Source of the DNA: an uncultured Actinomycetes bacterium
Lineage (GTDB): Bacteria; Actinomycetota; Thermoleophilia; Gaiellales; Gaiellaceae
Length of the DNA stretch: 31,304 nt
Direction of reading: 5' to 3'
NCBI GenBank assembly: GCA_903930195.1
Contig: CAIYXH010000217.1
Coordinates: forward strand, 1-31,304
How positions within the stretch are numbered: position 1 is the first letter of the stretch; the number at the start of each line of letters is the position of its first letter. This document shows, one piece after another, positions 22,596 through 29,525 of this stretch. The position numbers and the translations under genes are program-made. The notes under the pieces were generated by a model that made no database searches, had not been told where the DNA came from, and was given only the letters and a program-made list of their open reading frames with translations.

Positions 22596-23369
22596 GTGGC
22601 GAACAAGGATCGGACCCCGAAGCCGCCCCAGCGCGTGCAGGCACCGCAGCGGCGCGACGGGAAGGGCAAGGCGAAGCAGCCGCCGAAGCTCGGCGGCGGC
22701 AACGGCAACCCGCTCGCCGGCGTGCCGATCTGGGGTTGGGGCGTCGGCGCGGTCGCCGTCGTCGCGATCGTCGTCGGGATCGTCCTCGGCACTGCAGGCA
22801 GCAGCTCGGCCGACGTCGCGGCCACGATGCGCGCCGCCGGCTGCACCTACCGTGACGTGCTGCCGAAGCCCGCGAAGAAGAGCCCGACGAACTACCACGC
22901 CGACGTGCCGAGCCTGGCCACGCCGACGAAGGGCCTTTGGAGCACCTCGCCCCCGTCGGGCGGCGCGCACTACGGCCTCTGGGCGGTCTGGGGCTTCTAC
23001 CGCACGGCCGTCAACCCGCGGCAGGTCGTCCACACTGAGGAGCACGGCGCCGTCGTGATCTGGTGGGGGCCGAACGTGCCGTCGACGACCGTCGACCAGC
23101 TCGAGGACTTCTACAACCAGAAGCCCGACGGCGGCTTCGGGACCCCCTACGCCGGCCTCGGCAACAAGATCGCGCTGACCTCGTGGACGGGCAACACCAG
23201 CGAGTACTACCGCGTCGTCAACGGCAAGCGCTACTACGGGATCGGCCACATCGCGATCTGCTCGAGCTTCAACCAGAAGGCGTTCGCCACCTTCCGGTCG
23301 GCCTACGTCGGCAAGGGCCCGGAGGGCATCCCGCTCTCCGACGACGAGCCCGGCATGGGCCCTTCCTGA
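22596..23369 (+). CDS. DUF3105 membrane-anchored protein
   Basis: A 257-aa protein. The first 43 residues are basic and Pro/Lys-rich (cytoplasmic), then comes one transmembrane segment (about 46-68) and an extracytoplasmic DUF3105 domain. Family blocks are PPSGGAHYGLWAVWGFY, the histidine-containing VVHTEEHGAVVIWW and GIGHIAICSSFNQKAFATF. Function of DUF3105 is unknown; the conserved His/Glu cluster could bind metal. It starts 3 nt after the lipid operon and may be partly cotranscribed, though it also has its own -10 box. Confidence 0.85.
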   Translation: MANKDRTPKPPQRVQAPQRRDGKGKAKQPPKLGGGNGNPLAGVPIWGWGVGAVAVVAIVVGIVLGTAGSSSADVAATMRAAGCTYRDVLPKPAKKSPTNYHADVPSLATPTKGLWSTSPPSGGAHYGLWAVWGFYRTAVNPRQVVHTEEHGAVVIWWGPNVPSTTVDQLEDFYNQKPDGGFGTPYAGLGNKIALTSWTGNTSEYYRVVNGKRYYGIGHIAICSSFNQKAFATFRSAYVGKGPEGIPLSDDEPGMGPS

Positions 23370-23381
23370 GCCGAGCTTGAG

Positions 23382-24521
23382 CTGACGCTCGAGGCGCGGA
23401 TCCGCGGTCGCATCCGGGCGCTACGCGCCGCCGCGATCTCGCTTGCGCAGACGTCCGTCGCCGCGGGGGTCTCCTGGTGGATCGCGCACGACCTGCTCGG
23501 CCATCACAACGCCTTCTGGGCGCCGATCGCCGCGGTGCTCGCCCTCGGCCTCGCACCGGGCCGCGCGCGGCGGGCAATCGAGATGGTGATTGGCATCGCC
23601 CTCGGGATCGCGATCGGCGACCTCATCATCGGCGCGATCGGGACGGGCGCGATCCAGGTCGGGCTCGTCGTGCTGCTCGCGATGACGACCGCCGTGGTGC
23701 TGAGCGCGCGGCCGACGATCATCGCCCAGGCCGGGACCTCGGCCGTGCTCGTCGCGACGGTGCAGTCGGGAGGCGGCGGGCTCGTCCCGTCGCGGCTCGT
23801 CGACGCTCTCGTCGGCGGATCGGTGGGCATCGCGGTGCTGGTCATCGCGCCGCGCAACCCGCTCGTGCTCGCCCGCCACGCCGCCACCCCCGCCTTCCGC
23901 GGCGTCGCGAACGCGCTCGACGAGATCGCCGAGGCCCTCGGCAACCACGACCTGGACGCGATCACGACCTCGCTCGACCACGCGCGCAACCTCGACGGCC
24001 TCGTCGCGCGGTTGCGCGAATCGCTTGGGGTGGCGGGCGAGACGACCGTCCTCGCGCCGACGCGCTGGAACGAGCGCGGGCACGTCGGCCGCTACGTCGA
24101 GGCGAGCGCGCACCTCGAGCTCGCGGTGCGCAACATCCGGGTGCTCGCGCGCGCCGGCGTCCGCGCCGTCGAGCTCGAGCCGAGCATCCCGGCGGGCATC
24201 GTCGACTCGATCCGCGGCCTCGCGACCGCGGTGCGCGGCCTCGAGCACGAGCTCGACCACGGCGGGCGCCACCAGGAGATCCGCGACACCGTGCTCGCGG
24301 CAGCGAAGGGCGCGACCGATGCGTTCAGCGCCGAGTCGGGCTTCGCGGTCGACGTCCTGATCGGCCAGGTGCGCTCGATCGCCGCCGACCTGCTCCGCGC
24401 CGCAGGCGACGACCAGGCCACTGCCGTCGGCTCCGTGCGGGAGGCCGGTGGGGAGCGCGGCTCGACGCCGCGCCCCCCGGAGCCGAGCGGTCTGGAACTG
24501 GAGCTCGAGACCGAGATCTAG
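23382..24521 (+). CDS. FUSC-family membrane protein with apparent CTG start
   Basis: A fusaric-acid-resistance-like membrane protein of about 379 aa. The hydrophobic half (to about residue 155) includes AISLAQTSVAAGVSWWIAHD, FWAPIAAVLALGLAPG and several Gly/Ala/Ile-rich helices. A soluble helical C-terminal half follows (HLELAVRNIRVLARAGVRAV, LEHELDHGG). The family transports or excludes aromatic acids or simply lines the membrane. The first canonical in-frame start is GTG 23535, in the middle of a membrane helix. Upstream, back to the DUF3105 stop at 23367, the frame is clearly coding but has no ATG, GTG or TTG. CTG 23382 is the best near-cognate start. The boundary is therefore uncertain. 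Confidence 0.75.
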   Translation: MTLEARIRGRIRALRAAAISLAQTSVAAGVSWWIAHDLLGHHNAFWAPIAAVLALGLAPGRARRAIEMVIGIALGIAIGDLIIGAIGTGAIQVGLVVLLAMTTAVVLSARPTIIAQAGTSAVLVATVQSGGGGLVPSRLVDALVGGSVGIAVLVIAPRNPLVLARHAATPAFRGVANALDEIAEALGNHDLDAITTSLDHARNLDGLVARLRESLGVAGETTVLAPTRWNERGHVGRYVEASAHLELAVRNIRVLARAGVRAVELEPSIPAGIVDSIRGLATAVRGLEHELDHGGRHQEIRDTVLAAAKGATDAFSAESGFAVDVLIGQVRSIAADLLRAAGDDQATAVGSVREAGGERGSTPRPPEPSGLELELETEI

Positions 24522-24533
24522 CCGGCGCCGGCT
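24520..24533. terminator. 14-bp palindrome between convergent genes
   Basis: AGCCGGCGCCGGCT is a perfect palindrome beginning on the FUSC stop codon and lying in the 25-nt gap before the convergent HtrA gene. It would form a short GC hairpin in either transcript, without a T-run. Confidence 0.4.
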
Positions 24534-24546
24534 CCTGGAGCCCGCC

Positions 24547-25611
24547 TCAGCTTGTGGAGCCCGGGTATTCGCCGAGCGTGACCTTGACGGTCGAGGAGCC
24601 GCCCGACTGCAGCGTCACCTTCACGGTCACCGTCTGCCCGGGCTTGAGGCCGGCGAGGACGGTGCCGAGCGCGCTCGAGTCCGCCGTCGCCTTGCCGTTG
24701 ACGGCGGTGATCAGCTCACCGGTCTTGAGCCCGGCCTTCGCGCCCGGCGTGCCGGCGGTGACGCCGGAGATGTAGACGCCGTTCTCCTGACCGGTGTCCG
24801 CCACGGCGACGCCGATGTAGGCGCGGTTCGAGCTGACGACCTTGCCGTGGTCGATGATCTGCTGCGCGTAGTTCTTGACGTCGTTGGACGGGATCGCGAA
24901 GCCGATGCCGGCTGCGGCGCCGCCCTCCTGCGCGTCGGTGGCGGCAAGCGTCGGGATGCCGATCACGTCGCCGTTGATGTCGACGAGCGCGCCGCCCGAG
25001 TTGCCGGGGTTGATCGCGGCGCTCGTCTGGATCGCCCGCGCGAGCGTGAAGCCGTTGCCCTCGGACTCGTCGCGGTTGAGCGCGCTGACGATGCCCTCGG
25101 TGAAGCTCGACTGGAGCCCGAGCGGGTTCCCGAGCGCCATCGCGAGGTCGCCGACCTCGAGCTTGCTCGAGTCGGCGAACGTCGCGGGCTTGAGGTTCCC
25201 GCCCGAGACCTTGATCACGGCGATGTCGTCGCCCGCGAACGTGCCGACGAGCGTGCCCTTGAGCTGCTTGCCGCTCGCGGTCGTGACGGTGAACGTCTTC
25301 GCGGTGCCGACGACGTGGTCGTTCGTGACGATGTCGCCCTTCGAGTCGAAGACGATGCCCGACCCGAGATCGCTAGCCGTCTCGATCTGGACGACGGACG
25401 GCGAGACGTTCTTGAAGACGCTGACGAAGGCGTTCTGGAGATCGGTTCCGGTCGAGGCGGTGGCCTTCGACACGGACGTGGCCGCGCTCGTGGCAGCGGC
25501 TGCGGAGGCATCCGACGAGGCGTGGCTCTTCGACGCCGTGGTGAAGCCGACGAGTGCCGCCACGAGGGCGGAGCCGGCCACGATTGCAAGGGGAAGCTTG
25601 AGACGAATCAT
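24547..25611 (-). CDS. HtrA/DegP-like S1C serine protease with PDZ domain
   Basis: A 354-aa exported or membrane-anchored protease. An N-terminal hydrophobic segment (about 7-25) is followed by an Ala/Ser-rich linker to about 55. The trypsin-like domain has H99 in TNDHVV, D129 in GDDIAVIKV and S205 in GNSGGAL. One PDZ domain closes the protein (AYIGVAV to the end, with GAKAGLKTGELITAVNG). Such proteases degrade or refold damaged envelope proteins and can take part in sigma/anti-sigma signalling. The gene lies 68 nt after the anti-sigma gene on the same strand, behind its own -10 box. A role in cleaving the adjacent anti-sigma factor is conceivable but not shown. Confidence 0.93.
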   Translation of the reverse strand: MIRLKLPLAIVAGSALVAALVGFTTASKSHASSDASAAAATSAATSVSKATASTGTDLQNAFVSVFKNVSPSVVQIETASDLGSGIVFDSKGDIVTNDHVVGTAKTFTVTTASGKQLKGTLVGTFAGDDIAVIKVSGGNLKPATFADSSKLEVGDLAMALGNPLGLQSSFTEGIVSALNRDESEGNGFTLARAIQTSAAINPGNSGGALVDINGDVIGIPTLAATDAQEGGAAAGIGFAIPSNDVKNYAQQIIDHGKVVSSNRAYIGVAVADTGQENGVYISGVTAGTPGAKAGLKTGELITAVNGKATADSSALGTVLAGLKPGQTVTVKVTLQSGGSSTVKVTLGEYPGSTS

Positions 25612-25617
25612 GTCTCA

Positions 25618-25635
25618 GTTCTAGCCCGTTCGGGC
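25618..25635 (-). promoter_or_regulatory. -10 box and inverted repeat before HtrA
   Basis: On the minus strand TAGAAC (25623-25618) ends 6 nt before the ATG at 25611, fitting a leaderless start. Directly upstream, GCCCG-AA-CGGGC (25635-25624) is a 5-bp inverted repeat in the promoter spacer, a possible operator. Confidence 0.35.
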
Positions 25636-25679
25636 AACCCGAAACCTAAGAATCCGCGAAGGAATGAGGCGCGGGGAGA

Positions 25680-26336
25680 CTAGACGGTGGCGGAAACGAT
25701 GAACGGCTTCACCGTCGGCGCGCTCGTTCCGCCTGCGCGCTCCACCGTCACGGCGACGATCGAGCCGCGGGGAACCGCGTGGGCCAGATGGACGACGGTC
25801 GTGTCGCCGCCGCTCGCGAAGGTACCGGCCGGCGTCGCGGCCGCGCCCTTGATCACCCAGGCCTCGTACGTCTTGCCCGTCGGCGCGGAGGCGAGATCGG
25901 CGACGACGAGCGTCCCCGAGCCTTGGCCGTCGACGACGACCGAGCCCTTCGCGCCCGAGAGCGTCGCCGTCTCGGGCGCCGCGGAGGCGTGGCCGAGCCG
26001 GTCGTGCAGCGAGACGTTCCACGCGGCGAGGCCGACCACAGCGCAGGCGGCGACCGCAGCCACTGCCGCGACCGGACGGGCCCAGCGCGGGCGCAATGGG
26101 ACGACATTCGACCGCTCGGCCTTCGCCGCGTCGAGGATTCGGCTGCGGAGGGCAGGCGGCGGCGAGACCGCGGGCGCGGCGTAGGCGAGCGCCGTCGAGA
26201 CGTCCGAGAGGAGCGCAAGCTCCTCCTGGCACTGCTCGCAGCGCGCCAAGTGCGCCTCGTACGCCTCGCTCTCTTCGCGGTCGAGCGCGTCGAGGGCGTA
26301 GGCCGGGGTCAAGTCGTGGAGGGCGTCGACGTCCAT
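25680..26336 (-). CDS. RskA-like anti-sigma factor with zinc-finger domain
   Basis: A 218-aa transmembrane anti-sigma factor. The N-terminal ZAS domain has the HX3CX2C zinc motif (H29, C33, C36 in AHLARCEQC). A single membrane helix (about 86-106, AAVAAVAACAVVGLAAW) follows, then an extracytoplasmic RskA C-terminal domain (GSGTLVVADLASAPTGKTYEAWVIKG onward in pieces). It would hold the adjacent ECF sigma factor at the membrane until a signal triggers release by proteolysis. The gene overlaps the sigma gene by 28 nt and has a GGGGAGG ribosome site just before the ATG. Confidence 0.92.
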   Translation of the reverse strand: MDVDALHDLTPAYALDALDREESEAYEAHLARCEQCQEELALLSDVSTALAYAAPAVSPPPALRSRILDAAKAERSNVVPLRPRWARPVAAVAAVAACAVVGLAAWNVSLHDRLGHASAAPETATLSGAKGSVVVDGQGSGTLVVADLASAPTGKTYEAWVIKGAAATPAGTFASGGDTTVVHLAHAVPRGSIVAVTVERAGGTSAPTVKPFIVSATV

Positions 26337-26953
26337 GCCTCCCCTTCCAGAATTTCGCGTAGGCGGGCGAGTCCGCTGAACATGCGGCTCTTGATCGTGC
26401 CAAGCGGCTCTCCGAGACGCTCGGCGACTTCGGACTGGGTGAAGCCACCGTAGTAGGCCAGCTCGATCGCCTCGCGCTCGCGCTCCGGCAGCTGCACGAG
26501 CGCCGACTGGACGCGCTGGCGCTTGAGGCTCAACCAGGCCATGTCCTCGGCGGAGCTTGCGATGCCGGCCACGGCGTCGTCGTCCGGGAGCACGTCGGCG
26601 CGGCGGCGCTCTTCGCGGCGCACCAGGTCGACGGCGCGGCGATGGACGAGGGTGAGGATCCAGGTGCTCGCCTTGGCTCGCTCGGGGGTGAAGCGCGCGG
26701 CCCCCCGCCAGACCGCGAGGAACGCCTCCTGCACTGCATCTTCGGCGAGCGACTCGTCGCGTAGGACCCGCAAAGCGAGGCCGTAGGCCGCACGGCCGTA
26801 GCGGTCGTAGAGCTCGGCGAGGGCGATCTCATCCGACCTGGCCGTGAGGGCCACGACCGCTTCGTCGGAGAGATGAGCCAGATCGCGCGTGGGCATCACG
26901 GGTGTCCGCCGGGACCGGGATCCAAATGCGGACAAAGGCACGCTAACAGCCAT
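26309..26953 (-). CDS. ECF-family RNA polymerase sigma factor
   Basis: A 214-aa group 4 sigma factor. Region 2 (about 45-110) includes LYDRYGRAAYGLALRVL and EDAVQEAFLAVWRGAARF; region 4 (about 150-205) has LPEREREAIELAYYGGFTQ and GEPLGTIKSRMFSGLARLRE with its helix-turn-helix. It recognises promoters when released by the RskA-like partner encoded next. I choose ATG 26953 because CGAATA of the predicted autoregulated promoter ends 7 nt upstream, consistent with a leaderless start. ATG 26896, without a Shine-Dalgarno, is the alternative and lies closer to the family's usual N terminus. Confidence 0.92.
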   Translation of the reverse strand: MAVSVPLSAFGSRSRRTPVMPTRDLAHLSDEAVVALTARSDEIALAELYDRYGRAAYGLALRVLRDESLAEDAVQEAFLAVWRGAARFTPERAKASTWILTLVHRRAVDLVRREERRRADVLPDDDAVAGIASSAEDMAWLSLKRQRVQSALVQLPEREREAIELAYYGGFTQSEVAERLGEPLGTIKSRMFSGLARLREILEGEAWTSTPSTT

Positions 26954-26960
26954 CGTGCTG

Positions 26961-26987
26961 TATTCGTCCGAGACCCGCCGGCGGTTC
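26961..26987 (-). promoter_or_regulatory. Predicted ECF-type promoter of the sigma gene
   Basis: Minus strand: GAACCG (26987-26982), 15-nt spacer, CGAATA (26966-26961). The GAAC core is typical of ECF -35 elements. Identical hexamers with identical spacing occur on the opposite strand at 27024-27050, which argues for recognition by the same sigma factor, most simply the one encoded here. Confidence 0.65.
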
Positions 26988-26993
26988 ATCAAT

Positions 26994-27014
26994 TCCTTTC
27001 GAACCTCCTTTCGA
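26994..27014. repeat. Direct repeat between divergent promoters
   Basis: TCCTTTCGA occurs at 26994-27002 and again at 27006-27014, a 12-bp period, centred between the two divergent ECF-type promoters. It could be an operator for an extra regulator. Confidence 0.4.
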
Positions 27015-27023
27015 CCAGCTCGC

Positions 27024-27050
27024 GAACCGTTTGCACGGTAGGCGCGAATA
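27024..27050 (+). promoter_or_regulatory. Predicted ECF-type promoter of the ferritin-like gene
   Basis: GAACCG (27024-27029), 15-nt spacer, CGAATA (27045-27050), the same elements as the sigma-gene promoter. Transcription would start near 27057, giving a 44-nt leader with GGGAGG (27086-27091) 9 nt before the ATG at 27101. Confidence 0.65.
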
Positions 27051-27100
27051 GGGGCTGCTCGCACACAGCGGGCAGATCGTCAACAGGGAGGTTCTTCCAG

Positions 27101-27685
27101 ATGAGCGGCACGACTCGTGCACAGTTTCTTTCCCGCGGTGCCAAGGGTGGCCTCGTCCTCGTCGCCGGCGGCTCGCTGCTCGCGATCGGCGACGGCGTCG
27201 CGCTCGGCGCCACGACCACGGACGCGGACATCGCGAAGCTGGCCGCCACGGCCGAGCTCCTCGCGATCGACTTCTACACGCAGGCAATCGCCTCGAAGAA
27301 GCTCAAGGGCGACGAGCTCTCGTACCTCGTCGGCGCCAAGGAGAACGAGGTCGCGCACTACGACGCCCTCAAGGGTGTCCTCAAGTCGGCGACCCCGACC
27401 GGCGTGAAGTTCACCTACCCGATGGGCTCGTTCGCGTCGCGCACGAGCATCGGCAAGCTCGGCGAGGCGCTGGAGACGGCGTTCGTCGGTGCCTACATGG
27501 GTGCGGTCACCGCGCTCAAGAGCAACGAGCTGAAGGGTGTCGCCGCCGAGATCGGCGCCTGCGAGTCGCGGCACCTGAGCGTGCTGACGAACATCGGCGA
27601 GGGCAGCATCGTCCCCGCGCCGAACTTCCCGAAGGTCCTCACGGCCGCACAGGCACTCGCCGCGGTCAAGCCCTTCCTGGCGTAG
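27101..27685 (+). CDS. Exported ferritin-like domain protein
   Basis: A 194-aa protein. The N terminus (RAQFLSRGAKGG, then LVLVAGGSLLAIG) resembles a Tat-like signal or anchor with only one Arg of the pair plus Lys. The rest is a ferritin-like four-helix domain. Glu/His residues fit a di-iron site: E52 in AELLAIDFY, ENEVAH (E83, H86), GEALE near 122-125 and ESRH (E155, H158). Such proteins are annotated ferritin-like or desiccation-related; iron binding or oxidation at the cell surface is inferred. It diverges from the ECF sigma gene and shares its promoter type. ATG 27101 has a good Shine-Dalgarno. Confidence 0.85.
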   Translation: MSGTTRAQFLSRGAKGGLVLVAGGSLLAIGDGVALGATTTDADIAKLAATAELLAIDFYTQAIASKKLKGDELSYLVGAKENEVAHYDALKGVLKSATPTGVKFTYPMGSFASRTSIGKLGEALETAFVGAYMGAVTALKSNELKGVAAEIGACESRHLSVLTNIGEGSIVPAPNFPKVLTAAQALAAVKPFLA

Positions 27686-27697
27686 CGAACACGGGAC

Positions 27698-27712
27698 GGG
27701 GGCCTCGCCCCC
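27698..27712. terminator. Hairpin after the ferritin-like gene
   Basis: GGGGGC and GCCCCC pair over 6 bp around CTC, 12 nt after the stop. No T-run. Confidence 0.5.
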
Positions 27713-27753
27713 CAGATGGCATGAGCCAAGCTCGTGCCGGGCGAAGACCAGAC

Positions 27754-27784
27754 GGGGCGGGCGGCAGACGACGGCGCCTGCCCC
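27754..27784. terminator. Imperfect GC hairpin between convergent genes
   Basis: GGGGCGGGCGGC and GGCGCCTGCCCC pair with two mismatches across a 7-nt loop, 12 nt beyond the cupredoxin gene stop on the minus strand. It is a likely terminator for the DUF1800 operon. Confidence 0.45.
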
Positions 27785-27795
27785 GCCGCGGTCCC

Positions 27796-28152
27796 CTAGC
27801 GCTTGACGACGAATGAGGCGGTCATGCCGAGGGCGCGATGGTTCGCGACGCTGCACCACAGCTGATACGTCCCGGGAACGAGCGTGAGCCTGAGATCGTA
27901 GTACTTGCCGGGTTGCACGATCGGCGTCTTGTAGAGGCGCCCGCCGGCCCGCTGAAGCCTGAGGTCGTGGGGATCCTCTCCGTAGTTCACGAGCTCGACG
28001 ATCGCGGGGCCGGGCGCCACGCTTCGGCGTGACAGGGCGAAGGAGAACTCCTTCGCCGTGACCTGCAGCCGGCTCGGGGCAGGGAGCGCGTCGACGCTCC
28101 CGGTCACGGCGAGCGACATGCACACGGCTACGGCCCCGACGATGCGCCTCAT
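27796..28152 (-). CDS. Secreted cupredoxin-like copper protein
   Basis: A 118-aa protein with a signal peptide (about 1-21, ending SVDA) and a cupredoxin beta-sandwich. All four type 1 copper ligands can be placed: H62 in EDPHDLRL, then C100, H105 and M110 in LWCSVANHRALGM. The spacing C-X4-H-X4-M matches plastocyanin/azurin-like sites. It should be a small blue-copper electron carrier or copper-binding protein outside the membrane. ATG 28152 overlaps the DUF1501 stop by 4 bp, so it is the third gene of the operon. Earlier in-frame starts lie inside DUF1501. Confidence 0.85.
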   Translation of the reverse strand: MRRIVGAVAVCMSLAVTGSVDALPAPSRLQVTAKEFSFALSRRSVAPGPAIVELVNYGEDPHDLRLQRAGGRLYKTPIVQPGKYYDLRLTLVPGTYQLWCSVANHRALGMTASFVVKR

Positions 28153-29525
28153 CGGAGCAGCTGGTAGCGGCCGAACGTCGAGGCGCCGGGAATGATCTGG
28201 TTCGCGTCGGCGTCGAGCCACTGCTCGAGGACCGAGGCGTAGATCGCGCGATAGTCGGCTGTCGGCACGAGATTGCCACTGCCGTCGAGCCCGCCGGTGA
28301 CGCCGGGGAACGAGGCGAGCTGCTGGCCGGCCAGGCGCGAGCCGATCAGGAACCCCACTCCGGCCGAGCCATGGTCCGTTCCCGCCGAGGCATTCTCGGC
28401 GGCGCGGCGTCCGAACTCCGACCAGACGTGCACGAGCACCCGGTCGGCGACGCCGCGCGCCTCGAGATCGCGCTGGAACGCGAGCAGCGTGTCGGAGGTG
28501 AGCTGCAGGCCGCTCGTGAAGGCGCTCGTCTGCGAGGCGTGCGTGTCGAAGCGCCCGGGAGAGGTCACCGTCGCGACGCGCATCGGCAGGCCCGAGGCGA
28601 TCAGCGCCGCAAGGCCGGCCATCCGATGCGGGAACGGATCGCTCGACGTGGGATAGGCGACCGGCGTCTGCAGTCCGTACGCGAACGGGCCGAGCTCGCG
28701 CGCGAGATGGTGCGAGGCGAGTGCGGCCTCACCGACCGCGACGAGCCCGGCGTCGGACGACGAGATCTGCGCCGCGCCGATGTTCGCCGCCTCCTGAAAG
28801 ATCGAGTCCTCGAGCGGATGGGCCGGCAGCCCCGGCGGGGCAAACGCGTAGCCGTCGATCGCCTGGAGCGTCGCGACCGGAACCGTCGTCGTCGCGAGCG
28901 ACGGCTGGAGCACGGTGTCGAGCGAGAGGCCCTGCAGGGGATTGTCGGCAGTACCGACCGTGTCGAGGTAGCGCCCGAGCCACCCGGTACGGAGGCTCGC
29001 ATCCGTGGCGCCGACCTCCCAGTAGTGCCGCGAGGTGAAGTGCGACTGGTCGGAGTGGTCGTACCCGATCGCCGGTACGACCGTGACCTTCCCCTCGTCG
29101 TGCAGGGTCGCCAGACCGTTCGCGGCCGGGTGCCAGCGCAGCCGAGCGTCCTCCGTGTACGCGCGCCCCGCGCTTTGGGGGACGGCCAGCGTGGGGCGCA
29201 GGGAGTAGTAGAGCGAGTCGCCCGCCGGAAAGAGCACCGAGAGCGCGTCGATCCCGCCCGCGAGGAAGATCGAGACGACCACGTTCTGCGACGCAGGCTG
29301 CGCCGCAGCCGCCTTCGCGATCCCGTCGTCGAACGCCCGGCCCGAGAGCGCGGAGCCGCCGTAGACCGCGAGCGCGACCCCGGCGGTGCGCGAGACGAAG
29401 TCGCGCCGCGTCATCCCCGTCCCGGCCGGGATCGGCATCCCCGGGTCGATCCCGGGAAGCCCCCGTCCTGCCTCGGCGACAGCGCGACGGAGGAGCTCGG
29501 TGCGGGTGCAGTCGTTGCAGCTCAT
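28149..29525 (-). CDS. DUF1501 protein (sulfatase-like fold)
   Basis: A 458-aa protein. The first 38 residues (MSCNDCTRTELLRR, with two Cys) are followed by a Tat-type signal MTRRDFVSRTAGVALAVYGG. The DUF1501 domain shows LAGGIDALSVLFPAGD, GYDHSDQSHFTSRHYWE, GRFDTHASQ, VWSEFGRR and GTDHGSAGVGFLIG, the metal-site-like His/Asp motifs of the alkaline-phosphatase/sulfatase superfamily. Its reaction is unknown. The gene is regularly paired with DUF1800, and here it overlaps that gene by 4 bp. The longer open frame upstream to 30122 is a shadow of DUF1800. Confidence 0.9.
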   Translation of the reverse strand: MSCNDCTRTELLRRAVAEAGRGLPGIDPGMPIPAGTGMTRRDFVSRTAGVALAVYGGSALSGRAFDDGIAKAAAAQPASQNVVVSIFLAGGIDALSVLFPAGDSLYYSLRPTLAVPQSAGRAYTEDARLRWHPAANGLATLHDEGKVTVVPAIGYDHSDQSHFTSRHYWEVGATDASLRTGWLGRYLDTVGTADNPLQGLSLDTVLQPSLATTTVPVATLQAIDGYAFAPPGLPAHPLEDSIFQEAANIGAAQISSSDAGLVAVGEAALASHHLARELGPFAYGLQTPVAYPTSSDPFPHRMAGLAALIASGLPMRVATVTSPGRFDTHASQTSAFTSGLQLTSDTLLAFQRDLEARGVADRVLVHVWSEFGRRAAENASAGTDHGSAGVGFLIGSRLAGQQLASFPGVTGGLDGSGNLVPTADYRAIYASVLEQWLDADANQIIPGASTFGRYQLLR

